This document shows positions 49,934-58,034 of a stretch of DNA of 64,000 nucleotides, one piece after another (position 1 is the stretch's first letter; each line of letters starts with the position of its first letter). The stretch spans positions 868,001-932,000 of the forward strand of contig OZ223207.1 of assembly GCA_965140395.1 (NCBI GenBank). Reading direction: 5' to 3'. Both the position numbers and the translations under genes were made by a program. The DNA is from Parvibaculum sp002684405 (lineage in GTDB: Bacteria; Pseudomonadota; Alphaproteobacteria; Parvibaculales; Parvibaculaceae). A model generated the notes under the pieces. It had not been told where the DNA came from. It saw nothing but the letters and a program-made list of their open reading frames with translations, and did not search any database.

Positions 49934-50782
49934 ATGCAATGTACTGTTTCAGGGTGCCAAGGGGATATCCCACCGTCGAGCCGTTTTTGCCCGGTGTGCA
50001 ACGCGGATGCAGGGTTTCCCAATGTAAGACTTGCTCAAGAAGCAACGGAGATAGGGGCGCTTCAGGGTCGGCTGAAAGTTGCAGACCAGTCACTGAAGGC
50101 ACGTCAAAGTTCAAACGTTATGGATGCCTTCGTAGATGAAACTTCAAAATCAGTCGCCATCATAGCGCGAGGGATAGGAGACCTTCATTCTTTGGTGAAA
50201 TCCGATAATAGCCTCTACATAAGTTTTCACTATCAGGTCGACGCGGGCGCTAGGATTCCAGAATCTAATGGTTGGGATCAATGGAGGGTGTCTGCAGAAG
50301 CAGCGGTTCTGCCTAATTTTCATCAGAGCATAGTTTATGCCTGTTTAAGTCTGGATGGTTTGGGAGCTTCTCCTTATGGGGACTATTTTATAGAACTTAA
50401 GGAATCTGCAATTGCACTTCGAGCGAGTGTGTTTGAAGAGAACACGGTAACTTTCTGCCGTCGCCATAATGTTGTTGCAGGAACTAGTGTTCCTCCGGGC
50501 TACCGCGCCTCTTGGGGGAGCCGAGCGGACTTAGCCAAGGCAAAGCTTTATGGCAAAATTCAAAAAACAACTACTCAGGAAGAATTTCCCCATATCCTAC
50601 TAGGAAGCGGTTCCGGAACCGGCGACATAGACTTTGTAGAGGTGCATATTTTCGGGCCAGTTCATCGGAAAGCGATTAGCAAAGTTCGAGGCCCGCGACC
50701 ATCAAGTGGGGCTGATGCTGTCTTGTGGGATAGTATCAAGAACGAACTCGGATCGATCAATGTTCCTGTGGAGGAGTTGTAA
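49934..50782 (+). CDS. Zinc-ribbon protein of unknown function, first gene of tRNA-Ser island
   Basis: A 282-residue soluble protein. Residues 3-22 hold a four-Cys zinc ribbon, C-x4-C-x10-C-x2-C (MQCTVSGCQ ... RFCPVCN). A short helix/coil follows (AQEATEIGALQGRLKVADQSL), then an unrecognised alpha/beta domain of ~220 residues with YISFHYQVDAGARIPES, YGDYFIELKESAIAL and DIDFVEVHIFGPVHRKAI. There is no signal peptide or membrane segment. Codon use and base composition are AT-rich, unlike the neighbours. The start is ATG 49934. The stop overlaps the next gene as TAATG, so the two products are probably made together. I do not recognise the family. Confidence 0.75.
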   Translation: MQCTVSGCQGDIPPSSRFCPVCNADAGFPNVRLAQEATEIGALQGRLKVADQSLKARQSSNVMDAFVDETSKSVAIIARGIGDLHSLVKSDNSLYISFHYQVDAGARIPESNGWDQWRVSAEAAVLPNFHQSIVYACLSLDGLGASPYGDYFIELKESAIALRASVFEENTVTFCRRHNVVAGTSVPPGYRASWGSRADLAKAKLYGKIQKTTTQEEFPHILLGSGSGTGDIDFVEVHIFGPVHRKAISKVRGPRPSSGADAVLWDSIKNELGSINVPVEEL

Positions 50783-53256
50783 TGACTGCCTATATCTCAA
50801 GTGGGGCAGATCGTGCAGTGCTTTTGGAAGGCGACACAGCACATATTCTTCGACGGAATGCTGAATATGAAGATATGAGACTTACCAGCCAGTCAATTGG
50901 TTGGATATTCTCCGGAGTGTCGCCTGTTCAGACGCTCGACACCACATCCCAGGCAGAAGCGCGTGATGCTCTTGAGCGCGAATGGAAACATGACCGCGCG
51001 TCAAGGCTTCTACTTATTCTTTTAGACCCAAAAGAATATGCCGAGGTTCGAGCTAGTGCGTGCGCTGTTTTAAGTGATTTTCTTGCTAGTACAGATATTC
51101 AAGAGTTTCTTGAGAGTCGTCTTTTTTCAAGACCTGTTACAGCTGATGTTTGGGAAAATTTGCCACACCAAAGCATTGCTCAAAGCGAATCTGTGTCTTT
51201 TTTTGTGGATAGATTATTGAAGTATCAGGATAGCATTCGAATTTGCAGGAATGAGTGGGATGCCTTACCTGCAGACTTATTCGAGAGCCCCGAAGCCCGT
51301 TTTCGTATTGAAGAAAAACTCGTCAATATCGGGGCTTTTAGAGAACTTGTTCTAGCGGAAGAGGGTGCTGAAGAGGCCAATGTCTCGAATGTTGTCCTGC
51401 GAGGGATTATGGAAATTCGAGATGAACCTAATGCTCGATCTATTTTGCAAGCTTGGACTCAAGGAAAGTTAAAAGGTCGTTCGAAAGTACTTTGGGAACA
51501 AAACAATGAGACTTTTTCCTCCTGGGATAATGGAGTCGGAGAATCTTCAATTCCACATGATATAGACAGAAGGCAAGTATTTAAAAATGCTGTTAGCCAG
51601 CAGAATGCTATTATTGAACTTCTAGAAAGAAACAGGGCTGATATTGCTACTCGATATCTCAACCAATTGATTGATTATCAGCTTCAGACTGGTGGCGCCG
51701 AGTTTGTGGCAAAGTCGTTGTGTAAACTAGCTCAAGAGGCCAAGCGACTTGGTTTTCATGATTATCAGCTTGAATGGGCAAAGCGCGCGGCGGATATTTT
51801 TCCTGAGGATCATTGGGCGCACGGCCAGCTTGCTGACGCATACATATATTTTGCTCGATACGATGAAGCTCTCTCCGCTTTGGATCAGGCGGAGCGCTTG
51901 GGGGACAAGTTGTTTGCTTGGAATGGGCGGGCGCGTGTTCTTAAGGCTCGGGGCCGTTTAGACGAAGCTCTCGGTGCTTTTAGAAAGACAGAGGCTGAGT
52001 TTGAGGATGATCCAGCTGTGGTTTTCTCATGGATTGGTCATGCTGAAACGTTGCGTGACATGTGGTTGTTCCAGGAATCACTTGAAGTTTACGGACAAGC
52101 GATAGACAGATTCCCTGATGATCCAGCTGCTCATTGTGGTCGTGCGGCTGTTTTAGCAGAAAGTGGGAGGCTGAATGAAGCGCTAGATGCTTACAATACA
52201 ATTCTTCGGCTCTTCCCGAATGATCCGGTAAGTCTAAATGGTCGAGCTTCGGTTTGGAAGTCGATGGGACGGCTAGAAGCAGCGCTTGCAGCGTACGATC
52301 AGACTCTGGAAGTGTATCCGAACGATAGTATTCCTCATTGCGGTCGGGCGGATGTTCTCCGGCTGATGGGCAAGTCTCAGGAAGCCTTGAATGCTTATCG
52401 TGATGCCTGTAACCGTTTTCCCAATATTCCTGTACCCTATTGTGGGGCTGCGGAAGTTTTACGCGACTTACATGAATTCCCGCTTGCGTTGAAAGAATAT
52501 GAAAATGTGATCAAAAGGTTTCCATTTGAAGTTCGAGCCTACAACGGCCGTGCAAACGTGCTGAAACAGGTTGGTGATTTTGAAGAATCTTTGGCTGCAT
52601 ACGATGAAGCTGTCGGGCAGTTTCCATATGATCTAATTAGTCAATGTGGTCGTGCTGATTTGCTTAAAGAGCTTGGGCAATTTGAAGAAGCTATTTCGTC
52701 ATACGACAAGATTATTTTTCGGCATCCGGGTTATTTGAGCGCTCAATATTCGAAGGGTGCAATACTTGTAGCTGCGGGACGTTTTGATGAAGCGGAGGCA
52801 TTGCTCCCTAGTAGGTCGCCTGAAACACGTGATGATTGGATTGGGCATCATGTTGTAGGAATGATGTTGCTAAAAAAGGGTGATGTCGAAGCGGCGGTAA
52901 ATCATTTTACAATTGGACAAATGGAAAACCCGTTTGCGCAAGAACGCAAATACTATGAACGAGCATTAGCAACAGCAAAACTAAAGCTTGCTGATTTTGT
53001 GGGGGCCAGCAAGCTGATTGATAAAAGCCATGATCATGTTGCTGAAGTTCTCCAAATCCATGCTTATGGCGCTCAAGGTAATTTGGAAAAAGCATCTAAC
53101 GCCTACGCTAAGGCTCGCCACGCGAACCATCCTCAGCTGGTTGATCTTCGTGAGGAGTTGGCGGAGCGATTCTTGAGAGAAGGCCATCAAGGGGCGCATG
53201 ATGATGCTTGGTTATTCGAGCAGGAATGCAACAGTGCGCTTCTCCTTGCGGCATAG
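50782..53256 (+). CDS. Large TPR-repeat protein, second gene of tRNA-Ser island
   Basis: An 824-residue cytosolic protein. Residues ~1-300 are an unrecognised, mostly helical domain opening MTAYISSGADRAVLLEGD. From ~340 to ~690 there are about ten 34-residue TPR units. Several share a distinctive start, (H/Q)CGRAxVL, and an F/YPNDP turn (GRLNEALDAYNTILRLFPNDP; GRLEAALAAYDQTLEVYPNDS). The tail to 824 is helical without clear repeats. GGAGGAG stands just before the ATG, and TAATG overlap couples it to the zinc-ribbon gene. Base composition is AT-rich: 24 of 60 bases are G or C at 51121-51180. TPR arrays usually bind partner proteins. No catalytic motif was seen. Confidence 0.85.
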   Translation: MTAYISSGADRAVLLEGDTAHILRRNAEYEDMRLTSQSIGWIFSGVSPVQTLDTTSQAEARDALEREWKHDRASRLLLILLDPKEYAEVRASACAVLSDFLASTDIQEFLESRLFSRPVTADVWENLPHQSIAQSESVSFFVDRLLKYQDSIRICRNEWDALPADLFESPEARFRIEEKLVNIGAFRELVLAEEGAEEANVSNVVLRGIMEIRDEPNARSILQAWTQGKLKGRSKVLWEQNNETFSSWDNGVGESSIPHDIDRRQVFKNAVSQQNAIIELLERNRADIATRYLNQLIDYQLQTGGAEFVAKSLCKLAQEAKRLGFHDYQLEWAKRAADIFPEDHWAHGQLADAYIYFARYDEALSALDQAERLGDKLFAWNGRARVLKARGRLDEALGAFRKTEAEFEDDPAVVFSWIGHAETLRDMWLFQESLEVYGQAIDRFPDDPAAHCGRAAVLAESGRLNEALDAYNTILRLFPNDPVSLNGRASVWKSMGRLEAALAAYDQTLEVYPNDSIPHCGRADVLRLMGKSQEALNAYRDACNRFPNIPVPYCGAAEVLRDLHEFPLALKEYENVIKRFPFEVRAYNGRANVLKQVGDFEESLAAYDEAVGQFPYDLISQCGRADLLKELGQFEEAISSYDKIIFRHPGYLSAQYSKGAILVAAGRFDEAEALLPSRSPETRDDWIGHHVVGMMLLKKGDVEAAVNHFTIGQMENPFAQERKYYERALATAKLKLADFVGASKLIDKSHDHVAEVLQIHAYGAQGNLEKASNAYAKARHANHPQLVDLREELAERFLREGHQGAHDDAWLFEQECNSALLLAA

Positions 53257-53315
53257 TATCTAAGTTCGAAGTACGCACGAATTTTTGAAAGTGATTGCCC
53301 TGCAAAGCGTTACCC

Positions 53316-54044
53316 TTACCGCCTGTTCACCCGCGCCGACAGCTCTTCCGCGCTCTCCTTTCGCTCCGAATAGCGGTCGACGAGGTAGTCGGCGCGTTCG
53401 CGGGTCAACAGGGTGAACTTCACCAGCTCCTCCATCACATCCACGATGCGGTCGTAATAGGGCGAGGGCTTCATGCGGCCGTCTTCCTCGAATTCGAGGA
53501 ATGCCTTGGCGACGGAAGACTGGTTGGGGATGGTGATGAGCCGCATCCAGCGGCCCAGAATGCGCATCTGGTTGACGGCGTTGAAGCTCTGCGAGCCGCC
53601 GGAGACCTGCATCAACGCGAGTGTCTTGCCTTGCGTGGGGCGCACGGCACCCCGCTTCAGCGGCAGCCAGTCGATCTGGGTTTTCATCACGCCGGACATC
53701 GCGCCATGGCGTTCGGGCGAGCACCAGACCATACCTTCCGACCAGATCACGAGATCGAGCAGTTCCCGCACCTTGGGATGGCTTTCCTCCACGCCGTCCA
53801 CCAGCGGCAGGCCGTGCGGGTCGAAGACGCGCGTCTCGCAGCCGAAGCGGCGCAGGATGCGCGCGGCTTCTTCATTGGCGAGGCGGCTGTAGGAGCGCTC
53901 CCGGAGCGACCCATGCAGCAGCAGGATGCGCGGCGGATGCGTCATGCGAGGCGGCGTGAAGAGCGTCTCTTCGTCGATGGACCGAAAGCTCGTTTCGTCG
54001 AGATTGGGGAAGGTGTCGTCAGCCAACGCGCTTTCCCTCCGCAT
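53316..54044 (-). CDS. arsH: ArsH, NADPH:FMN oxidoreductase of arsenic resistance
   Basis: A 242-residue flavodoxin-like protein. Members oxidise trivalent organoarsenicals or reduce quinones/azo dyes with NADPH and FMN. The FMN phosphate loop is LLLHGSLRERSYSRLANEEAARIL near residues 41-64. EGMVWCSPERHGAMSGVMKTQIDWLPL (near 103-129) and VSGGSQSFNAVNQMRILGRWMRLITIPNQSS are ArsH-specific. The gene begins inside the 3' end of arsC (26-base overlap), so they form an operon; a TTG at 54029 is an alternative start. Confidence 0.94.
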   Translation of the reverse strand: MRRESALADDTFPNLDETSFRSIDEETLFTPPRMTHPPRILLLHGSLRERSYSRLANEEAARILRRFGCETRVFDPHGLPLVDGVEESHPKVRELLDLVIWSEGMVWCSPERHGAMSGVMKTQIDWLPLKRGAVRPTQGKTLALMQVSGGSQSFNAVNQMRILGRWMRLITIPNQSSVAKAFLEFEEDGRMKPSPYYDRIVDVMEELVKFTLLTRERADYLVDRYSERKESAEELSARVNRR

Positions 54045-54438
54045 CGATCAGCAGGTCGCCGTCTTCCTTGTGGAAGGGTCCGGGCGGCAGGCGGTCGAGA
54101 AGGTCGAGCACCGTCTCGCTCGGGCGGCAGAGCTTCACGCCCTTGGGCGAACAGACGATGGGGCGGTTAACGAGTACGGGATGCTCGAGCATGGCCGCGA
54201 GGATGGTTTCGTCGGAAACGCCGTCCTCCAGCAGGCCCAGGTCGGCGGCGGGCGATTTGGTTTCCCTCAGCGCTTCACGCGGCGTGAGGTCGGCCGCGGC
54301 GAAGAGGGCGAGGAGCTGAGCCTTCGTCCAGCCTTCCTTGAGATATTCGATCACTATCGGCGTTTCGCCGGATGCCTCGATGATCTTGAGGACATTGCGC
54401 GATGTCCCGCAATCGGGATTGTGGTGGATGACAATCAT
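54019..54438 (-). CDS. arsC: Arsenate reductase, glutaredoxin type
   Basis: A 139-residue ArsC that reduces arsenate to arsenite using glutathione and glutaredoxin. The N-terminal motif HNPDCGTSRNVLKII contains the catalytic Cys10. The Arg in LVNRPIVCSPKGVKLCRPSETVLDLL (near 92-117) forms the arsenate pocket. No arsR, arsB or acr3 gene adjoins it. The nearest transporter is the SLC13-type permease just upstream, which belongs to a superfamily distantly related to ArsB. Confidence 0.94.
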   Translation of the reverse strand: MIVIHHNPDCGTSRNVLKIIEASGETPIVIEYLKEGWTKAQLLALFAAADLTPREALRETKSPAADLGLLEDGVSDETILAAMLEHPVLVNRPIVCSPKGVKLCRPSETVLDLLDRLPPGPFHKEDGDLLIDAEGKRVG

Positions 54439-54527
54439 CGGACGTTCCTTTCGACCCGGCTGCGGTTACGCTTCTGGTTCGTCGGAAAGCCGCGCATTGT
54501 CAACCCGAAACGCCCGTTCAGGCCGGC

Positions 54528-56312
54528 TCAGAACGGCCAGAGCATCGGCACGAGCGTTACCGTGATGGCAGCGGCGATGAGGTTCATCGGGATGCCGATC
54601 TTCATGAAGTCGGTGAAGCGATAGCCGCCGGGGCCGTAGACGAGGGTATTCGTCTGGTAGCCGATGGGGGTCGCGAAACTCGCACTGGCCGAGAACATCA
54701 CCGCCACCACGAAGGGACGGGGGTCGTATCCCAGCTGATGCGCCAGGCCGATGGCGATGGGGGTCATCACGATGGCGACGGCGTTGTTGGTCACAAGCTC
54801 GGTCATGATCGACGTCATGAGATAGACCGCGAGAAGCGCGGCAATCGGGGGCAGGCCTGAAAGCCATGGCGCGACGCCGTTCACGATGAGCGCTGCCGCG
54901 CCGGATTTCTCCAGCGCCGCGCCGACGGCGAGCATGGAAAAGATCAGCACCAATATGCGCCCGTCTATCGCGCGGAAGGCGTCGTCGGCATCGAGGCAGC
55001 CGGTGAAGAGCACCACGCCCACGCCGATCACCGCGAGGGCGGAAAGCGGCATCACATTGAGCGCGCCGAGCAGCACCACGCCCGCCAGCACGGCAAAGGC
55101 GAGCGGCGCCTTGTTGCGGCGATAGCCGCGTTCGGCGGGCTCGGTGAGGTTCAGCAGGTTCATCTCTTCCGACAGGCGTTTCACGTCGTCGGCGGCACCT
55201 TCGATCAGCAGCGTGTCGCCCGCCTTGGGGGCGATCTCGCCGATCTGGCGGCCGAGATTTTCGCCATGGCGGTGCACGGCGAGAATGTAGATCGCATAGC
55301 GGCGGCGCAGGCGCTGGTGGCGCAGTTCCGTTCCGATCAGGCCGCTGTTGGGGGCGACCAGCGCCTCCACCACCACGGCTTCGCGCTGGCCGACTTCGGA
55401 AAGGCCTTCGGGCGCGAGCTGGACGCTTGCCTCGGAGCGCAGGCTCAGCACTTCGGCCATGCTGGATTCGAAAACGATGCGGTCGCGCGGTTCCAGCACC
55501 AGCGTGTCGAGCCGGTGGCGCTGCGAGCGTTCGTTGCGCACCACGTCCACCACGCGAATGTCGCGTTTGCGGAAGGTTTCGATTTCGCCGACGCGCTTGC
55601 CGATGAAGGGCGAGCCGGGGTTGAGCAGCGCGTCGGTGAGGAAGCGTTGCGATTTGCGTTCGCCCAGCATGCCGGCCAGCGTCATGCGGTCAGGCAGCAG
55701 GAAATGCGCCATCACCAGCATCGCCGCGCCGCCCACAATGGTCAGGGTCAGGCCGAGCGCGGTGATCTCGAACATGCCGAACGGCTCCATGCCGTTTGCC
55801 ACCGCGACGCCATTGACCAGCAGATTGGTCGACGTGCCGATCAGCGTGCAGGTGCCGCCCAGGATCGCCGCATAGGAAAGCGGGATCAGCATGCGCGAGG
55901 GCGCCATCTTCAGCTTTGCCGCGATGCCCATCACGATCGGGATCATCACCATCACGACCGGCGTATTGTTGACGAAGGCGGAGGCCGTGGCGGTAAGCCC
56001 CATCAGCCAGGAGAAGACGCCGCGGTTTCCTTTTTCCGCCGCCCGCTGGAAACGCGATGTCAGATTGGCGAGAAAGCCCGTGCGCACCAGCGCGCCGGAC
56101 AGGATGAACATGGCTGCGATCGTCACCGGGGCGTCATTGGAGAAGGAGGACAGCATGGAATCGGCGTCGAGCAGGCCTGTGGCCAGCAGCACGCCCACGC
56201 CGCCAAGCGCCACCACTTCGGGCGGGAACTTCTCGGTGGTGAAGAAGACGAGCATGATGGCGATGACGCCGAGAACGGCGTAAGGGGCCAGGGGAGCGGC
56301 TGCTTGGAACAT
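54528..56312 (-). CDS. SLC13-family permease with central RCK_C domains
   Basis: A 594-residue inner-membrane transporter in two membrane halves (residues ~1-200 and ~385-594). Helix-turn signatures are ASAFVNNTPVVMVMIPIV and TELVTNNAVAIVMTPIA, the paired re-entrant motifs of the DASS/SLC13 fold. Between them lie two TrkA-C (RCK_C) regulatory modules (FIGKRVGEIETFRKRDIRV ...; LIGTELRHQRLRRRYAIYIL ...). Substrates of this type include sulfate and other anions or dicarboxylates. I chose ATG 56312 (MFQAAAP); an earlier ATG at 56345 exists. It could be co-transcribed with arsC-arsH, 90 bases downstream. Confidence 0.9.
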   Translation of the reverse strand: MFQAAAPLAPYAVLGVIAIMLVFFTTEKFPPEVVALGGVGVLLATGLLDADSMLSSFSNDAPVTIAAMFILSGALVRTGFLANLTSRFQRAAEKGNRGVFSWLMGLTATASAFVNNTPVVMVMIPIVMGIAAKLKMAPSRMLIPLSYAAILGGTCTLIGTSTNLLVNGVAVANGMEPFGMFEITALGLTLTIVGGAAMLVMAHFLLPDRMTLAGMLGERKSQRFLTDALLNPGSPFIGKRVGEIETFRKRDIRVVDVVRNERSQRHRLDTLVLEPRDRIVFESSMAEVLSLRSEASVQLAPEGLSEVGQREAVVVEALVAPNSGLIGTELRHQRLRRRYAIYILAVHRHGENLGRQIGEIAPKAGDTLLIEGAADDVKRLSEEMNLLNLTEPAERGYRRNKAPLAFAVLAGVVLLGALNVMPLSALAVIGVGVVLFTGCLDADDAFRAIDGRILVLIFSMLAVGAALEKSGAAALIVNGVAPWLSGLPPIAALLAVYLMTSIMTELVTNNAVAIVMTPIAIGLAHQLGYDPRPFVVAVMFSASASFATPIGYQTNTLVYGPGGYRFTDFMKIGIPMNLIAAAITVTLVPMLWPF

Positions 56313-56526
56313 GCTACCTTGTCGTTTCGACGTGCCGGCCGGCATCTGCCAGCTTGCGGGGATCCGATGGGGTGAAAGTGAGACGCCGCCGCATAAAATT
56401 CAATAAAAAAATGTGCTTTAATTCATCCAACAAAAATGTGGTGTAAAAAATAGCGCGTATTTTCTTCCGCGAAAAAAATGCTATCTACCCCGGCGCCGCT
56501 CGGGCGGTTTCTTACAGGGATGCAGG

Positions 56527-57201
56527 ATGGGGAAAATGCCAGAACTCAAGGTGTTGTTCGAGCGTAACCGGGAATGGGCCGAAGGGGTCAAGGAACGCGA
56601 TCCGGAATTCTTCAACCGCCTTTCCCGCCAGCAGGCGCCGGAGTTTCTCTGGATCGGCTGCGCCGACAGCCGGGTTCCCGCCAATCAGATCATCGACCTG
56701 CCGCCGGGCGAGGTTTTCGTTCACCGCAACATCGCGAATGTGGTGGTCGCCTCGGACCTGAACTGCCTCTCCGTTATTCAGTTCGCGGTCGAGGTGCTGA
56801 AGGTGAAGCACATCATTGTCACGGGCCATTATGGCTGCGGCGGCGTGCGCGCCTCGCTGGAGAAGTCCGATCACGGCCTGATCGACAACTGGCTCAACCA
56901 TATTCGCGGCGTCTACAGGCTGCACCGCCATCATGTGGACGCGGCCGAGGATGAAGAAGGCCGTGTGGACCGGCTCTGCGAGCTGAATGTGCTCGAGCAG
57001 GTGCGGAATGTCTGCACCACCACCATCGTCCGCGACGCCTGGGCCAACGGGCAGGACCTTCGGGTTCACGGCTGGTGCTATTCGATCAAGGACGGTTTGG
57101 TGCGCGGCCTGTGCTCGCATGGCGGGCAGGACGACATCGACACCGGGCTCGGCGACGATCTGGAAGCGCTGGCCGCGCGGTGGCTGACGGGCGAGGTCTG
57201 A
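56527..57201 (+). CDS. can: Beta-class carbonic anhydrase
   Basis: A 224-residue zinc enzyme interconverting CO2 and bicarbonate. Zinc ligands and catalytic residues are visible: Cys-Ala-Asp-Ser-Arg in WIGCADSRVPANQI near residues 42-55, and His and Cys in VTGHYGCGGVRASL near 99-112. HRNIANVV between them is also diagnostic. Length and pattern match E. coli Can. The 180 bases upstream are AT-rich and contain the promoter region shared with the divergent permease. Confidence 0.96.
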   Translation: MGKMPELKVLFERNREWAEGVKERDPEFFNRLSRQQAPEFLWIGCADSRVPANQIIDLPPGEVFVHRNIANVVVASDLNCLSVIQFAVEVLKVKHIIVTGHYGCGGVRASLEKSDHGLIDNWLNHIRGVYRLHRHHVDAAEDEEGRVDRLCELNVLEQVRNVCTTTIVRDAWANGQDLRVHGWCYSIKDGLVRGLCSHGGQDDIDTGLGDDLEALAARWLTGEV

Positions 57202-57225
57202 GCCCGCCCGCCAGCGCAGGCGTGC

Positions 57226-58008
57226 CTACTGCATGTACCAGCCATGGCTTACCACCACGGACTGGCCGGTCAGCGCATTGCTGGGGAAGCTTGCGAACAT
57301 CAGGGCGATTTCGGCGACGTCTTCCACGGTCGTGAATTCGCCGTCGACGGTCTGTTTCAGCATCACGTTCTTGATGACTTCTTCCTCCGAGATGCCGAGT
57401 TCCTCGGCCTGTTCGGGGATCTGTTTGTCCACCAGCGGCGTGCGCACGAAGCCGGGGCAGATCACATTGGCGCGCACGCCATGCTCGGCCCCTTCCTTCG
57501 ACACGGTGCGGCAGAGACCCAGCAATCCGTGTTTCGCCGTCACATAGGCCGATTTCAGGACCGACGCCTCCTTGGAGTGCACCGAGCCCATATAGATCAC
57601 GCTGCCCGAGCCCTGCTTGTACATATGGGGCAGGCAGGCTTTCGTGGTCAGGAAGGCGCCGTCGAGATGGATCGCCAGCATCTTCTTCCAGTCGTCGAAG
57701 GAGAAGTCCTGCACAGGGTTCACGATCTGCACGCCGGCATTGCTCACCAGCACATCGATCCTGCCCCATTTGTCCACGACCTGCTGGACGCCGTCATTCA
57801 CGGCCTTTTCGTTCGTGACGTCCATTTCGACGGCCATGGCTGCGCCGCTGCTGCCATTGTCGATTTCCGTCGCCGTCGCCTGCGCCTTGTCGGCATTGAG
57901 GTCGGCGATCACCACTTTCGCGCCTTCGGAGGCGTAGCGGGTGGCGATGGCCTTGCCGATGCCGCTCGCCGATCCGGTAATAAGAGCCACCTTGTCTTTC
58001 ATTTTCAT
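57226..58008 (-). CDS. bdhA: 3-Hydroxybutyrate dehydrogenase
   Basis: A 260-residue short-chain dehydrogenase that oxidises D-3-hydroxybutyrate to acetoacetate in polyhydroxybutyrate turnover. It has the cofactor motif TGSASGIGKAIA near residues 11-22, NAGVQ, and the catalytic Ser-Tyr-Lys (MGSVHSKEASVLKSAYVTAKHG near 142-163). The substrate-specific HSKEAS segment and the QTVDGEFTTVEDVAEIALMFAS end are characteristic. AGGAG seven bases before ATG 58008 fixes the start. The upstream patatin-like lipase ends 26 bases away, so the pair is likely an operon. Confidence 0.93.
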   Translation of the reverse strand: MKMKDKVALITGSASGIGKAIATRYASEGAKVVIADLNADKAQATATEIDNGSSGAAMAVEMDVTNEKAVNDGVQQVVDKWGRIDVLVSNAGVQIVNPVQDFSFDDWKKMLAIHLDGAFLTTKACLPHMYKQGSGSVIYMGSVHSKEASVLKSAYVTAKHGLLGLCRTVSKEGAEHGVRANVICPGFVRTPLVDKQIPEQAEELGISEEEVIKNVMLKQTVDGEFTTVEDVAEIALMFASFPSNALTGQSVVVSHGWYMQ

Positions 58009-58034
58009 GTTTGCACTCCTTTCAGTGCTGACGC

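Noticed and set aside
49909..50139. A 76-codon frame beginning at ATG 49909 through the G tract
   Set aside because: It is out of frame with the zinc-ribbon protein and has no family features. It is noted only as the alternative start that tract-length change could connect.
49726..53330. Attachment-site duplication flanking the tRNA-Ser island
   Set aside because: I looked for a copy of the tRNA 3' end at 53256-53340 and found none, and no integrase gene is present. The island call rests on composition and position only.
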